The notes beneath the pieces are model-generated. The model was not told the origin of the DNA and made no database searches. It worked only from the letters and a program-made list of their open reading frames with translations. From Anseranas semipalmata (lineage: Eukaryota > Chordata > Aves > Anseriformes > Anseranatidae): DNA of 64,000 nt. The position numbers and the translations under genes were made by a program. Location of the stretch: the NCBI GenBank assembly GCA_013399115.1, contig VXAA01002199.1, forward strand, positions 361,251 through 425,250, written 5' to 3'. Numbering within the stretch: position 1 is the first letter of the stretch; each line of letters starts with the position of its first letter. Of this stretch, positions 10,901 to 22,032 are shown in pieces.

Positions 10901-13900
10901 TAAGGAACCCAGAAGTCAAATTTTAACAACTCTGTATTGCCCAAGAAAGTGAAACTGAAGACCACACTTTACCCCTTCCCACATTGGCCAAAATACCTAA
11001 TTATGAGCGGGTGTCTCAAATTAATTTCAGTCCCGTGTCGGTGGCTTTAGCAGGCAGGGCTTTGGGGCGTTTTCAGTTTGCAGGGTAGTTGTTTACAAAG
11101 TCTTACAGCGTTTGCTTTTTCTTTGAGAACAAGCTAAAGCTGGGAGTGCAAGTGTGCTGGGAGATTTAGTGCATCTGGCAGCTGCAAAATGATGATTCTC
11201 AGCCCATGTATTTATGAAAAAACAAGGCCAAGAAAAAGTTACAAAGTATATAGCATTAAACAGCAGGGTGGTAGTGTTATCCTTTTCCAAGCAACTGCTA
11301 CAGTCTATGGCATCCCTGAACAAACTTTAGTTTGGTGTTAAACTTTTGCAAAAGGTTTGACAGACCTGTCTCTTCCTGCACTCTTCTGACCTTACTTGTA
11401 ACTGGCTTGATTCATGTCTTGATCATTTGCTCTTTCCCTCTGTGGGATCAACATTTTTTATTATCAGCAACTAGCTCACACATATTTTATTTCACTGAAA
11501 TCTGCTAATTTTGCTTGCTGGCAAAGTAACAGAAAATTGGCCTCAACTTGTGAAGAGCTGGAAAAGAGAAAATTTCCGTGTGATGGGATCAGGGCACCTT
11601 GTCCGTTTGAGCCAAACCATTCAGTAAATGAAAAATAGCCTGGCTCATCTGCACCAGCACAAGTCCTGTCTCAATTTTTTTATGCAGGTACCAAAGTCAC
11701 AGCAAGAGCTTGATTTCCAGACAAAACAAATAAAGCTTTCTACAGACAGCATCTGGTAAACAGAGAAGAGGCACACTGCATGTCAGTGGCTGGAATTCCT
11801 TGCTCCCCACTCCTGCGTGACCACCCCATGCTCCACTGAAGAGCAGGTGAGGATACCAGCCCGGGCTGCGGCCACCACGCCGCCAGTGAACCATCAGCAT
11901 CTTCCAGGCCTTTCAGCTGGGCTCTGAAGGGAACCAGCTCCTTCTGGCTTCAGGCATTTCTCTCTTCCCTGCAGCTTCCCTTTCCTCACTCTTCAGTAGG
12001 CCAGGATGAACCAATCTATGGTATGTATCTGCTTTGAAATAAACACTGAAGCTGTCACTGATCAGTCAGATGCCAGTGCAAAAGCTCCCAAAATGTCCAT
12101 TCTTTGCTCTCTGTCGATTGTCACTTAAAGTGGACTGAGGAGTCTACAGAATGTTACTGCTGTTTCTTGGTGAAAAAGTTTTTTGGAGAAATAATGAACT
12201 TACTGAGAAATCTCTGCAGGTATAAGGAGTAACAGAAATCTATGAAAGAATAATTAATATTATTCCATTCTGATATGTATATATATAATTTAACTGGCAT
12301 TGTTTTATACCCTGAAGGCAAAGATATTTTTCTTTTTGTGTCATGTAAAAGGCCTTCCCAAACAGAATGGATTAATGCAAGTCTTCAGTACAAATTCACG
12401 AATCCCTGCTCCCCAAAGAGCTACTGAACTTATTTGTGGATTACATTCTGTTTGTATGACAGCAAAATGGAACATTAGAATGACATTGCATTGGAAATGC
12501 AAGAGTCATAGAAATGACAGATGGAAACGACTTATTAGATCACTGAGTTCTTCCATTAATGCAGCACAAGATAATCCTTAAACATATCACTGTAATGCTG
12601 AGATCATTCATTTTGTCCCCTTTAGGATACCGCATTATATATATAAATAATCAGATGGGGACTTCCCTAAAGCTCAGCAGGTGCCGCTGAAGTTTGGTAC
12701 TCTCTTGAGTAGAGACAAGCCAGATGAACACAACAAAACTAAGCTTTCCTAAAGCAGGAGGTTTTTGACAAGTCTGATGACTAAAAGAACCTTCCCTAAA
12801 CACCCAAAGATCCTTTTGCTGCCAAAAATCCTCCCAGTTCAGCTTCCCACAAAATTAAAGTAGCAAAATATTTTAAAATCGTTTTTAATAGGCAACTTCT
12901 CTGATTTACTTAAATGTTGCAGAATTAATTATTCTTCCAATTGAAATATCATTTGAAGGGACATGGGAAAATGTTCTCTCTTTAAAGATCCACACTAACT
13001 GGATTGGTGTACCTACTTCCCAACACAATGCAGTCTTACCTGCTTCTTTTGTTACTTTTAAATGTCCTAGTCCTATATAACATGAAAATTCAAGCCCATT
13101 TTTATTATATGTTTGGGGCTGAAAATGCCTGGGCACCACCTTGCCTTCAAATACACTGTGGCTTAATGGGAACATTCTAAAAAAATTCAAATTTGCTCTT
13201 CGTGAAAATAGTTAATGGCTTTCAATTCCAGATGAATGATTCAGTTAGCAATATTGGAGACCATAGGTATGAAAGGAAAAATGGAATCCAGGGGGTGCTG
13301 CCCTATCAGTTGACACCATCTTATAATAGTGCCTCTTGTAGGGCTAACACATGTTTTTCACTTAGTGCTAAAACATTTCTTCTGATTTTAAACAAAAGCA
13401 TGATCTCAATTATTTGGCAAGTCCTTAAAGATGATATTCTGCGTTTAATAAATAATAATTCTGTTTTTTTTTTTCCACAATTTACCATGACTAACTTCTG
13501 AGCATAATCCCTATATGAAATATTAAGACACAGTAGAATGCATTATTTTTCAGTAATACCGTGTCATGGAAAATGCTGTTACTATGCATTGTTAGGCAGT
13601 GCTTCCATCTTCCACAAAATCTTGTCCGCATCTCACAGCTTAATGAATCAATTCCCAAATGGGTTAAAGATACAGCTAAGGTAGAAGAGCCTTTGCCACT
13701 TTAGAAGAAATGTAAGTTGATAGTATCAACACAGTTATTTTGCCATAATTGGTTGATATGCTCAAAATTACTTTTAGAAAATTGATAAAGCCTATCTGTA
13801 GATCTTGACTACTCAACTCACACATAATTTCAGAAACATTTTCCAAAAGTGATCCAGAATTGTTTCGAACAAGCAAAGAGTCACTGAAATTGGCATGATA

Positions 13901-14585
13901 AGTAGTATTGGAAAACTAGAATGTTTTGAGCTAAACTAGACTATTTTTTCCCCCTGAAAGACAGAAAAACATAATACAAGAAAATGAGGCTCTTTGCCTA
14001 CTTAGCATTCCATCGTCTGTAGAGCACTGCAGTAATCTGATATACAGTTGACCTAGTCCCATGCTACCGTATAGGGCTTGGTGGAATTGCAGTTCAAGGC
14101 TCTGCTCTTTGATCCCAGGCTGGCTTTGTGCTCAGTCTCTTGGTGCTCTGCATTACATCTTTAGCCAATTCAGCAGCAGTATTACACATGCTCACGAGGG
14201 AATCTCTGTGCAGCTTTTCTTGCTAGGAAGGATAGGCTGCCTCATATGAGACCTTGCGTGTGGGAGGAGTACACAAAAGAACAGGATGATTCAGAGTCCT
14301 TAAAGAAGCAAAAACGTAGCAGCAGACTGCTAGAGCTCTGTTTGGGCAAACTGGGTTTGATTCCCACTGTGGCAGGAGTTAGTGTAGCGAAAGCCATAGC
14401 CTGCTTGTTGATGGACTTCCCATCAGAACTGCATTTGACTTCCAGCCTTTACAGTACTAAGAGGCTGTAGCGGAGGACAGAAGAAGAAAACAAACACACT
14501 AATTCAAAGTTCTGGGTAATTTTGGGTCATTCAATTGCCATAGTAGCTGCTTGTTTTTATGTTAAAAAGTTTGGCTTGGTAGTGG
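7931..14585. other. Unique noncoding DNA, nothing firm
   Basis: No named repeat or exon is recognised. A locally GC-richer patch at about 11810-11900 contains a few CpGs (cccgggctgcggccaccacgc). The open frames (up to about 100 codons, for example near 12300-12580 and 13193-13501) are AT-rich, lack domains and show no splice framework that I trust. Confidence 0.55.
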
Positions 14586-14630
14586 CTTTTTTCTTTTTTC
14601 TTCTTCTTCTTCTTCTTTTTTTTTTTTTTT
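14586..14630. repeat. (TTC)n / poly-T pyrimidine tract
   Basis: Forty-five consecutive pyrimidines: irregular T/C, then about five TTC units, then T15 ending at 14630. The mirror arrangement, A15 followed by (GAA)n, occurs at 29811-29843. This is a simple repeat. Confidence 0.9.
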
Positions 14631-15296
14631 AATCATTATTAATAGTGCATGTAAATATTTCCATGTACTGCTTTGTAATTTGCAGTTCGACCTCAGCCCT
14701 TGTGTCAGCTTGGATTTCCAAGACATGAATATCTGCACTATCATAAAAAAGGAGATGAGGTTACAGATTTCCTTGGGGACAGTGAACATTACGAGGCTCA
14801 TGAAAAGTTCCCTCTGGAATTTTGAGAAATCCCAACCTTTTCTGGCTCAGTAAATTCCTAGGTGTGCTTGAGTCAACCAAATATTTTTTTATGGCCTCAT
14901 AGTTCTGGAAAAGCTATCAATGCACAAATCTGCTTGCCCCAGTGCCCATTTGCTGTAAAGAACTTCTGGTTGTTTTATGGCTTCTCCATATATATCCAAT
15001 GTCTAAAGCAGAAGGATGACTGGAGATATCCCAGTGTCTGTCACGCAGTATGTTAACAATGGGAAAGCTACATAATTTCAACAGGGGAGATGTAGGAAAT
15101 TTAGATCAACTTGTATGGCTGATCCAACCATTTCAGAGGTAATAATTGTTTTCACAGCTGTATAGAAAAATAATGTGCAGATGTATTTGTCTGTATTTGT
15201 CACTATGTGCTTCATTAAATCAGGTTATAGCATCAGGTGAGTCCTTAATATTTTCATCAGTATTGTCATCAGGCTGTATTCTGAAGAGATGATGCT

Positions 15297-15314
15297 TAAA
15301 TAAATAAATAAATA
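15297..15314. repeat. (TAAA)n microsatellite
   Basis: Four and a half perfect TAAA units. Confidence 0.9.
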
Positions 15315-16051
15315 TGCCAAAATATTCTTTCCCTTGTAGTGGATTTAGGTTCCTGCAATTTTCACTGATTTATTTTTCCTTACGGACAAGTCAGTTGAGA
15401 GTAAAACATACACCACCAATACTACAGTTTTGCATATGGATTTAATTTGAAGGCTTAATGTGTAGGGGGAAAGGTGAATGATGTGAATGTTCAGTCTTTT
15501 CTGAGCTCGTAACTTATTCAAGGCAGGAGATGCTCTTTGTGTTCCCTGTTGAAGTAGTACTTGTGGGACCAACCAGTGCATTGTGATTCTCCATTTTTGA
15601 AAGATTAAAATAATTCAGATTTTGATGTTAGATAATGCTGGAGCCTCTTAGTTTTATCTTCATTTCCTCATAGTGATGCTAGATGTTTTGAGAGCTTTGC
15701 TGTTTGCTGTATTGCAGAAAACTTCAGTATTACCAATTCCTCGGTGCCATGGGAAAGTGCCTGCCTATCACAGGTGAAATTTTACCTGCTGGTGTCAGAG
15801 CCTCCAGGGTCTGTTCTGGGCTTCTTCAGGTATCCTGACCCAGCTCTTTTCCTTTTCCTAAAGCAAGCAGCTGGTGCCAGTAGAGAGCATTAGGAGAAGA
15901 ACAAAACTTTTAACTGAGGTGTCAGTCTTCTAGAATATCAACTTTCATCCAGGGAAGTCTTTGTGGGTCTCACGTATGGAACCTCTTCATAAGCAAAAGC
16001 AAATTTTAATAAAGAAGGTCATTTAATGGTCATTATGATATGAATATTGTT

Positions 16052-16071
16052 GATCTACCTTGCGGTAGATC
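16052..16071. other. Perfect 8-bp hairpin with 4-nt loop
   Basis: Arms gatctacc (16052-16059) and ggtagatc (16064-16071) are exact reverse complements around the loop ttgc. The stem stops cleanly at both outer flanks. No poly-T terminator or known RNA gene context is visible, so it may be chance. Confidence 0.5.
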
Positions 16072-18450
16072 TGTTATCACTAAACGGTAGAAGTGAGACT
16101 AGTCATCTATCTCTCTAAAGATGGCTGCACTAGCCTTCACTTGAATGGACTCAGTCTGCTGGGAGGTGATGTAATTCTGAACTGCCTGGAGTTGCAAGTG
16201 TTTAAACAGGAGGCTGGCCAGGCTAATACAAATCCTTTCTTTTTCCCAAGATTCAAAGTCTAAGAGGAGAAAAATACAGCAACTGTAGCCAATGACTGGT
16301 TGGCTGTAGGAGGAGCACTCAGGGTCTGTAACATCAGCACCATCACATCAGCAGCAGCCAGAACTCCAGTTGGAGAATCAGATGTAGCACAGGGTTAAGA
16401 GGGCAAAGTTTAGGGCAGAAGTGGTGTGTAGGGTGGTGTAAATGAGTTGATGTGTCAACTGAATGGATAGCTTATGAGATGCACAGAGAGGTTTGCCTGT
16501 TCCTGCCTTCTACCCCAGAGATTTACTTGCAAGGAGCATAGTGAGCTTTGCATGTTCTTAGATGCATTATGGACTTGGAGAGACATGAAGATAGTGAATT
16601 TGAACTCAGCATTGTTGTGTTTTTCTGGGAAGTCTTTTCTTAATCAGTATAAATGATTTCCATCTACAGCAGAATTGAATCCAGACCAGAACAGAGGATC
16701 TCAGTCTGCTCATTCTGTAGGAGGGCTCAGATCGGGATGTGGCTCCAGCCTTTTTGGCTTAAACCCATTTCTTGTCTGTGTTGTGGTTTTATGAGTTGAT
16801 ATAGCAAATATGTGACATTTGCTCTCCTTTTTCTTCTCTTGGATTTTTTAGAGAGATGAGAGTTCCCACTGTAGCATAAGGCAGAAAACAACAGAAGAAG
16901 AAGAAGTCTGAATAATAACGGTCATTCTCTGCTGAAAACTCAATGTCTGGAGAGCAACAATTATTTGCAGCCTCCTAAAGGTTAAGGATGTCATGGATGT
17001 TAATGCACAGACATTTGTGGTTGTTGATGGAACAGTGTCTTTTGGGGAAGAGCAGAGGCACAAACACCATTTTCCCCAGTGATTGTTACCAAGCTAAGAT
17101 GACCCTTTCTGTATTTCAGGAGTTTCTAAAGGGACAGCATTACTAGCACAAAGAAGCAGTCTTACTAAAGAATCTCAGTGCAGTAATGTGAAAGATCAGA
17201 TTGAGTTCAGATAAGTTCGTTCTGGTAGTCATGTGGAAACATGAAAACATCATCCAAAAATGAAGCTTAAATCGTAAAAGTGAATCTTTATTGACACATA
17301 GTCCTGGTGTTTTTAGTCAGATGGAGATCTGACTTTGATACAGACAATTTGGTGCTTAGAGACCACTGATACCATCCCTCCATCTGGGACAGCACAGTCT
17401 CTTCAAAAATACTTTTGCTAGGCAATGTACATCTGCTCACAGCTGCAGAGAGGAAATAGTTTGGATTCTGGAGAAAAGCTTCAAATAGAAAAATAACAGG
17501 TAGCCTACTGATGTTTTAGGAAATTGTCAGTGTTGCATTGTAAGTGGGATTCATCACATCTAGTTTCAAACTGAAAGTTAGGCATCTAGTCTAATCTGGT
17601 TGCCTGGGCATCTCTTGTATACAGTAGAGAGGGATGGGCACCTCCGGCGAGTAATTCATCTCTTTGAATGAAAAGTGCCTAAGACAGCTGGAGGGATTTG
17701 CTTACTGGATAGTTCTGTCTCTTTCCATTGATTATAGGGCTAACATGAAAATCTAGCATGGGACAGACACCTAGATTTGAGATGAACTGAATCCCTCCCT
17801 ATGTATCTTCCCATTGCAGTGTGGAGAGGCAGTGCCTCAGTTGATACAGATGCTGTGGAAGGTACTACGTTGAAGAAGGCTGGTCAGGGATGTGAGTTTA
17901 AACATTTGTGCATCAGTCTGTGACACTGGTTATTTCACTTAAAAAGTCAGCAAAGGTAAACAAATAGTACCATACTAAAAAATGAAATGCTCGGTCTAAG
18001 CAACAGGAACATTTTCTGACCACTTAAAATTCCTCAGAGCAGTTTAGCTGTTGCAAGTGCAGTGGTTAAAAAGAGTCCCATGTCGTTTAAGACTAGCCAA
18101 TAGTTTTAGATATCTTGATTTCTAAAACTACCTATAATACTTTTGTTATGCATTTGATGGGCTTTTGTTTGATGATTTTATAATGTCATGAACCGTGTCC
18201 CCATAATGGACATTAATTGTCATAACTCACCAGCTTCAGGGCCTATCCACACCACCCCAATGAACAAGTCATTTATGCAATGCTCAAGCCTTTGTGCTGG
18301 GCCTTTGTGCACCTTTGGAGCATAAGGAAGAAGGAAAGATGGATACCGAAGAGACTGATTTTCTTGACTTTTTTGCATTTCTTGGTAATAAGCAACAGGT
18401 GAGAAATCTTCCCTCCCTTTCTCCCCAGGGTATTTTGAAACACAAACAGC

Positions 18451-18477
18451 TTTTTTTTTTTTTTTTTTTTTTTTTTT
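18451..18477. repeat. T27 homopolymer ending in CAG
   Basis: Twenty-seven consecutive T are followed directly by CAG at 18478-18480, which mimics a 3' splice site on the + strand. It is the longest mononucleotide run in the window. Confidence 0.95.
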
Positions 18478-19884
18478 CAGAATGCTTTTCTTTGCTGTTT
18501 TATTTCCTTCATGAGATGTCAGAAGCAATTAAAAAGAAGAGAGATTGGAATAGTTCCCTTCTGGCTGGAGCCAACTTCACTCATGCTACAGTGACCTGGC
18601 TCTAACTGATACTTTCTTTGCTGCCAGATATCCCCGATAGCCATCTAAGTTCAGCAAAGAAGTACTGCAGTGTGTGTATAGGCCTCTTATATGCTTCTGG
18701 TGCATCTGCTCTGTTATACCTGCCTGAAAATGACGGCAGCATGGAACTGCTGCAGTTGAAAGGCTAGTCAACACTGTAGCACTCAGAACCTGTCTTATGA
18801 CAATATTATAGAAAATGCAAAGAAATAATGCTCAGTTACCTATTTCGACCTTCAAACCTCTTCCAGTCTTCGTACTTGCATTTATCACCTTGATCCACAG
18901 ATATTCTGAGAATGGGGTTGTGTTGTGTTGCATCTTTTACATTAAGTTGAGTCTAAAGAAACCATTTTTCCTTCCTTTGGGTTGCTTGTATTCTTAGAAC
19001 AGGGTTTGAAAGACAGTGAATAAATATACGTTGATAATTTTGTAGTTAGATTTCTGCGTGTGTGGAATCCTGTCTGCACACCCTGCTCCCATTGGCATAT
19101 ACGAGTTAAATGCTATCTGCTATGCTTAGGCAAGTAAAGTTTCCTGCTTGAAAAGGCAGCGATTTGTGGTAGGAAGAAAAATTTCTCAGAAAAGCGGGGT
19201 AGTTTTGATGAATGCTTCAAAGTCCCTTGGCAAGCACTGTAGGAGGTATCACACAGGCATTGTACGGAGTTAGTTACAACCAAATGGTTGGTCTTAGAGC
19301 ATTGCATTTGAGAGTAAAACTATATCCCAAGTTAAAAGGTGCCTCTAAATTCAATTAGATAGCTTTCCAGTGTCAAGGGAAAGCTTCTGGGTGCAAAATA
19401 GTCAGCTGGGGAAGGCAGGAAATTACAGTGATGCATTGTCTTGTTATGAATTTTTTCCCTAGAAAATACTTTGCATTTCCCCCTGTGAAATTGGTGATAC
19501 AGCTTGGATTTCACCAAGGATATTGCTTTTAGATGCCAGTTTTTTCCGTATGGAGAAAATATCAGACAGACTCATCAAACTAGATCTAAAAATATTTTCC
19601 TGTACACATATCCTTATGCTTTAGCTGAACTCAGCAGAACAGTATGGATTTATACCAACAGAAGACATGGACCATTCTTGAGAACATCCTTTAGTTCAAC
19701 TTGTTTTTATCTAAAAGTCTAAATGCTGGATCAGTTTGCTGGAAGTTATCTAAAGAGCTCTCACAGATTCAGGTATCATGTGAAGCTTTCTGTTTATCAC
19801 TCAACACTTTTACCATAGACTAGCCAAGAGAAAGATTAGCTCGTAATAGTTTTGTGCACTACCCAAACAACTAATTTATTAAAG
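18478..19884. other. Unique noncoding DNA
   Basis: No exon, transposon or RNA gene is recognised between the two poly-T tracts. Open frames are about 60-70 codons long with no recognisable features. Confidence 0.55.
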
Positions 19885-19904
19885 TTTTTTTTTTTTTTTT
19901 TTTT
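19885..19904. repeat. T20 homopolymer
   Basis: Twenty consecutive T. Confidence 0.95.
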
Positions 19905-20429
19905 GCTAAGACCAGGACTTGGTAAGTACTGTGTGGCATGTTCTTTAGTTGGAACTGCCTCCCTTGTAGTCCATCTCTGTGACACAGTCCTTGGCTTTTA
20001 TGCCTTAGCTATGTGGTAACAAGGCAGGAAGACCTGCATATGCCTGAGGAAACACGGTAATGCAGTGCTTGCTGTCACTGGTGAGTTCTCAGTCTCAAAT
20101 ATGTATTTCAGAGGTAGGTACTTCCCTTAAAAGAATTTTCAGTGGGGAAGAGACAGCAAGCCTACAATTATTTCCGTGCTCAATTTATTTTTTAAGCAAG
20201 TGTTCCAGATACAGATGTAATTTTTCAGTTTGAGATTTATTATTTCACCTGTCTTCAAATGAGAATGCCAACACATTGCCACTGGCAGCAGTGAGGTGTC
20301 TTGTTTCACTGCAGCTTGTACAGCAAGGTAACTTCGGTAGCCTCCACTGAAAGTCTTTCAGCTTCCCACAATAATATTTTGCCATAGCTACCAGGCACTC
20401 CTGTGTCTCCCCTAGCAGCTGGATTTAGG

Positions 20430-20700
20430 AATACCAGTACTTTTCCCCTTCTCTAGTGGTGCTGACAATACAGGCAGCTATTTTTCTCTATAATGAATTT
20501 TCACATCTGGTGCTGAAACTGGAAAACGACAGGGAATGTCCACACTGCCCCCAAGAACTGTCATGAGGTGTAAGCGCCTCTTCATGCCTGCTTGCCCGTT
20601 AAAATAAGGCTTATGATACAAATTTACATGATGGATAAGTGAGGGCATTCTGGAAGTAGTTTATTTACATGCCTGGAAGAACGTGACACATCCAGAGGTT
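20430..20700. promoter_or_regulatory. Possible conserved noncoding element
   Basis: This repeat-free block of balanced composition has scattered CpGs (gaaaacgacagg, gtaagcgcctc, cttgcccgtt), which stand out against a CpG-poor background and can mark constrained sequence. It also holds 'ataatgaattttcac' and 'atttacatgatgg' motifs. No reading frame runs through it. The call rests on texture only. Confidence 0.18.
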
Positions 20701-21689
20701 AGCTACCAATCTACTGATTTTTATGCATAACTACCTCTTACCAGTATGTCAACACTGTTAGGGTTATGAAGTTGAATACCTATTAGGAAACAAGAGAGCT
20801 AAGGTTGGCTCTCTAGTCTTAATTTGTGCTCTGTTTTTTGAATATGCATTTCCAAAGTTTTTCACGATTGCTGATTATCTTTTAATTTTACTGCTAGCAA
20901 AATCACAAATAAAAAGTACTTGAATAACATTGCAGGAAAGAAAATATCCAAAGCTATATCAGAAGCAAATGTGAGCAGATACTATCTTAGCTGAGAGTAT
21001 ACTTTTCCAGAAGCTGATAAAGAAAGGAATTTTCCTCCTTTCCATAATGGAAAACATCATTGTTAGTTCTGAATTTGGTCAGAGCTGGGTTTTATTTTCT
21101 TATTAAAATGCTCATTAAGTATAATTTTATAAAACTTTAAATTCTGATTTTGATTAAATGGGAGCCATTCTTTTTTTAATTTAGTTTGCACTTTTTGGCT
21201 TTCACAACAGAAAATACTTCCTTGGTTTCTCACATAATTTTGAGGAAAATTATCTTTTCCAGACAGATGTTATGAGGGCTCCAAAGAGATCTAAAAATGG
21301 CCAGAATGTTCATTAAAGTGTTTGCATTCCAGAATGGTACTAGAAACTTATTATGCTGTTATTGTTCTACAGAAAGATAATGTTTGCTTGCTGACAGTTA
21401 TCTAGAAGACCATAATAACAAAATTGCTCTTATATAGCATTTTAAGGCCTATACTAGATTTGAGGATTTATTATGAAATAAAAAATGTACCTACATCCAT
21501 TACTCAGTCTGCAGGAGGGGATTAAAACAGTAACACAAATACAGGAAACAGTAAGAGTAGCATGTGAAGTAAATTAAAAAAGAAACCAAGAGTGCCTTGT
21601 CCAACCTCTCACTTTAACGTGGAATAGCCAAAGGATAGGAACTCAGTAAAATAATGTTTATATGTTAAAAGTGCTTTTGGCATCTGTTC

Positions 21690-21870
21690 TTTATTGATGA
21701 GAGCAATATTTATTGCCATCTGGATTTCCTAATTTATTTTTCTGATATTGCTTATCTGGGGTTGCCATAGGACACAAACAGCTGGATTAAATTCCATCAC
21801 GTTGTGTCACTGTGACTCGTGGCATTTTTCTTATCTATGAAAATTTATTGTTGTAAATAACCTCTCACTC
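21690..21870. promoter_or_regulatory. Possible conserved noncoding element with clustered factor motifs
   Basis: At 21774-21793 a forkhead-like acaaaca overlaps an E-box CAGCTG and an OTX-type GGATTA. Nearby are GATA-type TTATC cores ('cttatctggg', 'cttatctatg') and several ATTTATT runs. Short motifs like these occur often by chance, so this is only a candidate. It lies just upstream of the pyrimidine/G-quadruplex tract. Confidence 0.22.
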
Positions 21871-21911
21871 TTTCCCTTCCTGAAGTACTTTACTCTCCTG
21901 TGGAAGTAGCA

Positions 21912-22030
21912 CTTTCTCCCTTCCTCCCTCCCCCCCTCCCTCCCTCCCCTTTCCTTCTTTTTATTTCTTTTTTGTCTTTTATTTCTCTTTTTAATTCCTT
22001 CCCTTTCCCTCTCTTTCTCTTCTCTTTCTT
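21912..22030. repeat. 119-bp pyrimidine-rich tract ending in AG
   Basis: The first 51 bases (21912-21962) are pure pyrimidine, and the rest to 22030 is interrupted only by a few purines (a at 21963 and 21981, g at 21974, aa at 21993-21994). AG follows directly at 22031-22032, so the block mimics an oversized polypyrimidine tract plus 3' splice site on the + strand. It also carries the C-tract cluster described at 21926-21949. Confidence 0.9.
21926..21949 (-). other. G-quadruplex motif on the minus strand
   Basis: On the + strand there are five C-runs of 3, 7, 3, 3 and 4 bases, each separated by one T. The minus strand therefore has five G-runs with single-A loops, which is the most stable class of quadruplex motif. 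The + strand has matching i-motif potential. It is the only canonical, short-loop motif of this kind I found in the window. Confidence 0.85.
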
Positions 22031-22032
22031 AG

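Larger units (their letters stand above)
14631..18450. other. Unique noncoding DNA
   Basis: No exon, RNA gene or transposon is recognised. The stretch contains a short (TAAA)n repeat (15297-15314), a perfect 8-bp hairpin (16052-16071) and four AAG units near 16894-16906. The region up to 18450 leads into the T27 tract. Confidence 0.55.
19905..21911. other. Repeat-free unique DNA, partly very AT-rich
   Basis: No transposon or exon is recognised. From about 20930 to 21860 the sequence is AT-rich and almost free of CpG (none in 21001-21420). Two parts, 20430-20700 and 21690-21870, look like conserved noncoding elements and are listed separately with low confidence. Confidence 0.5.

Noticed and set aside
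14340..14390. 'gggtttgattccca' as a tRNA T-arm
   Set aside because: No acceptor stem, D-arm or anticodon arm can be placed around it.
18294..18605. Overlapping frames on both strands across the T27 run
   Set aside because: They are held open by poly-Phe/poly-Lys translation of the homopolymer.
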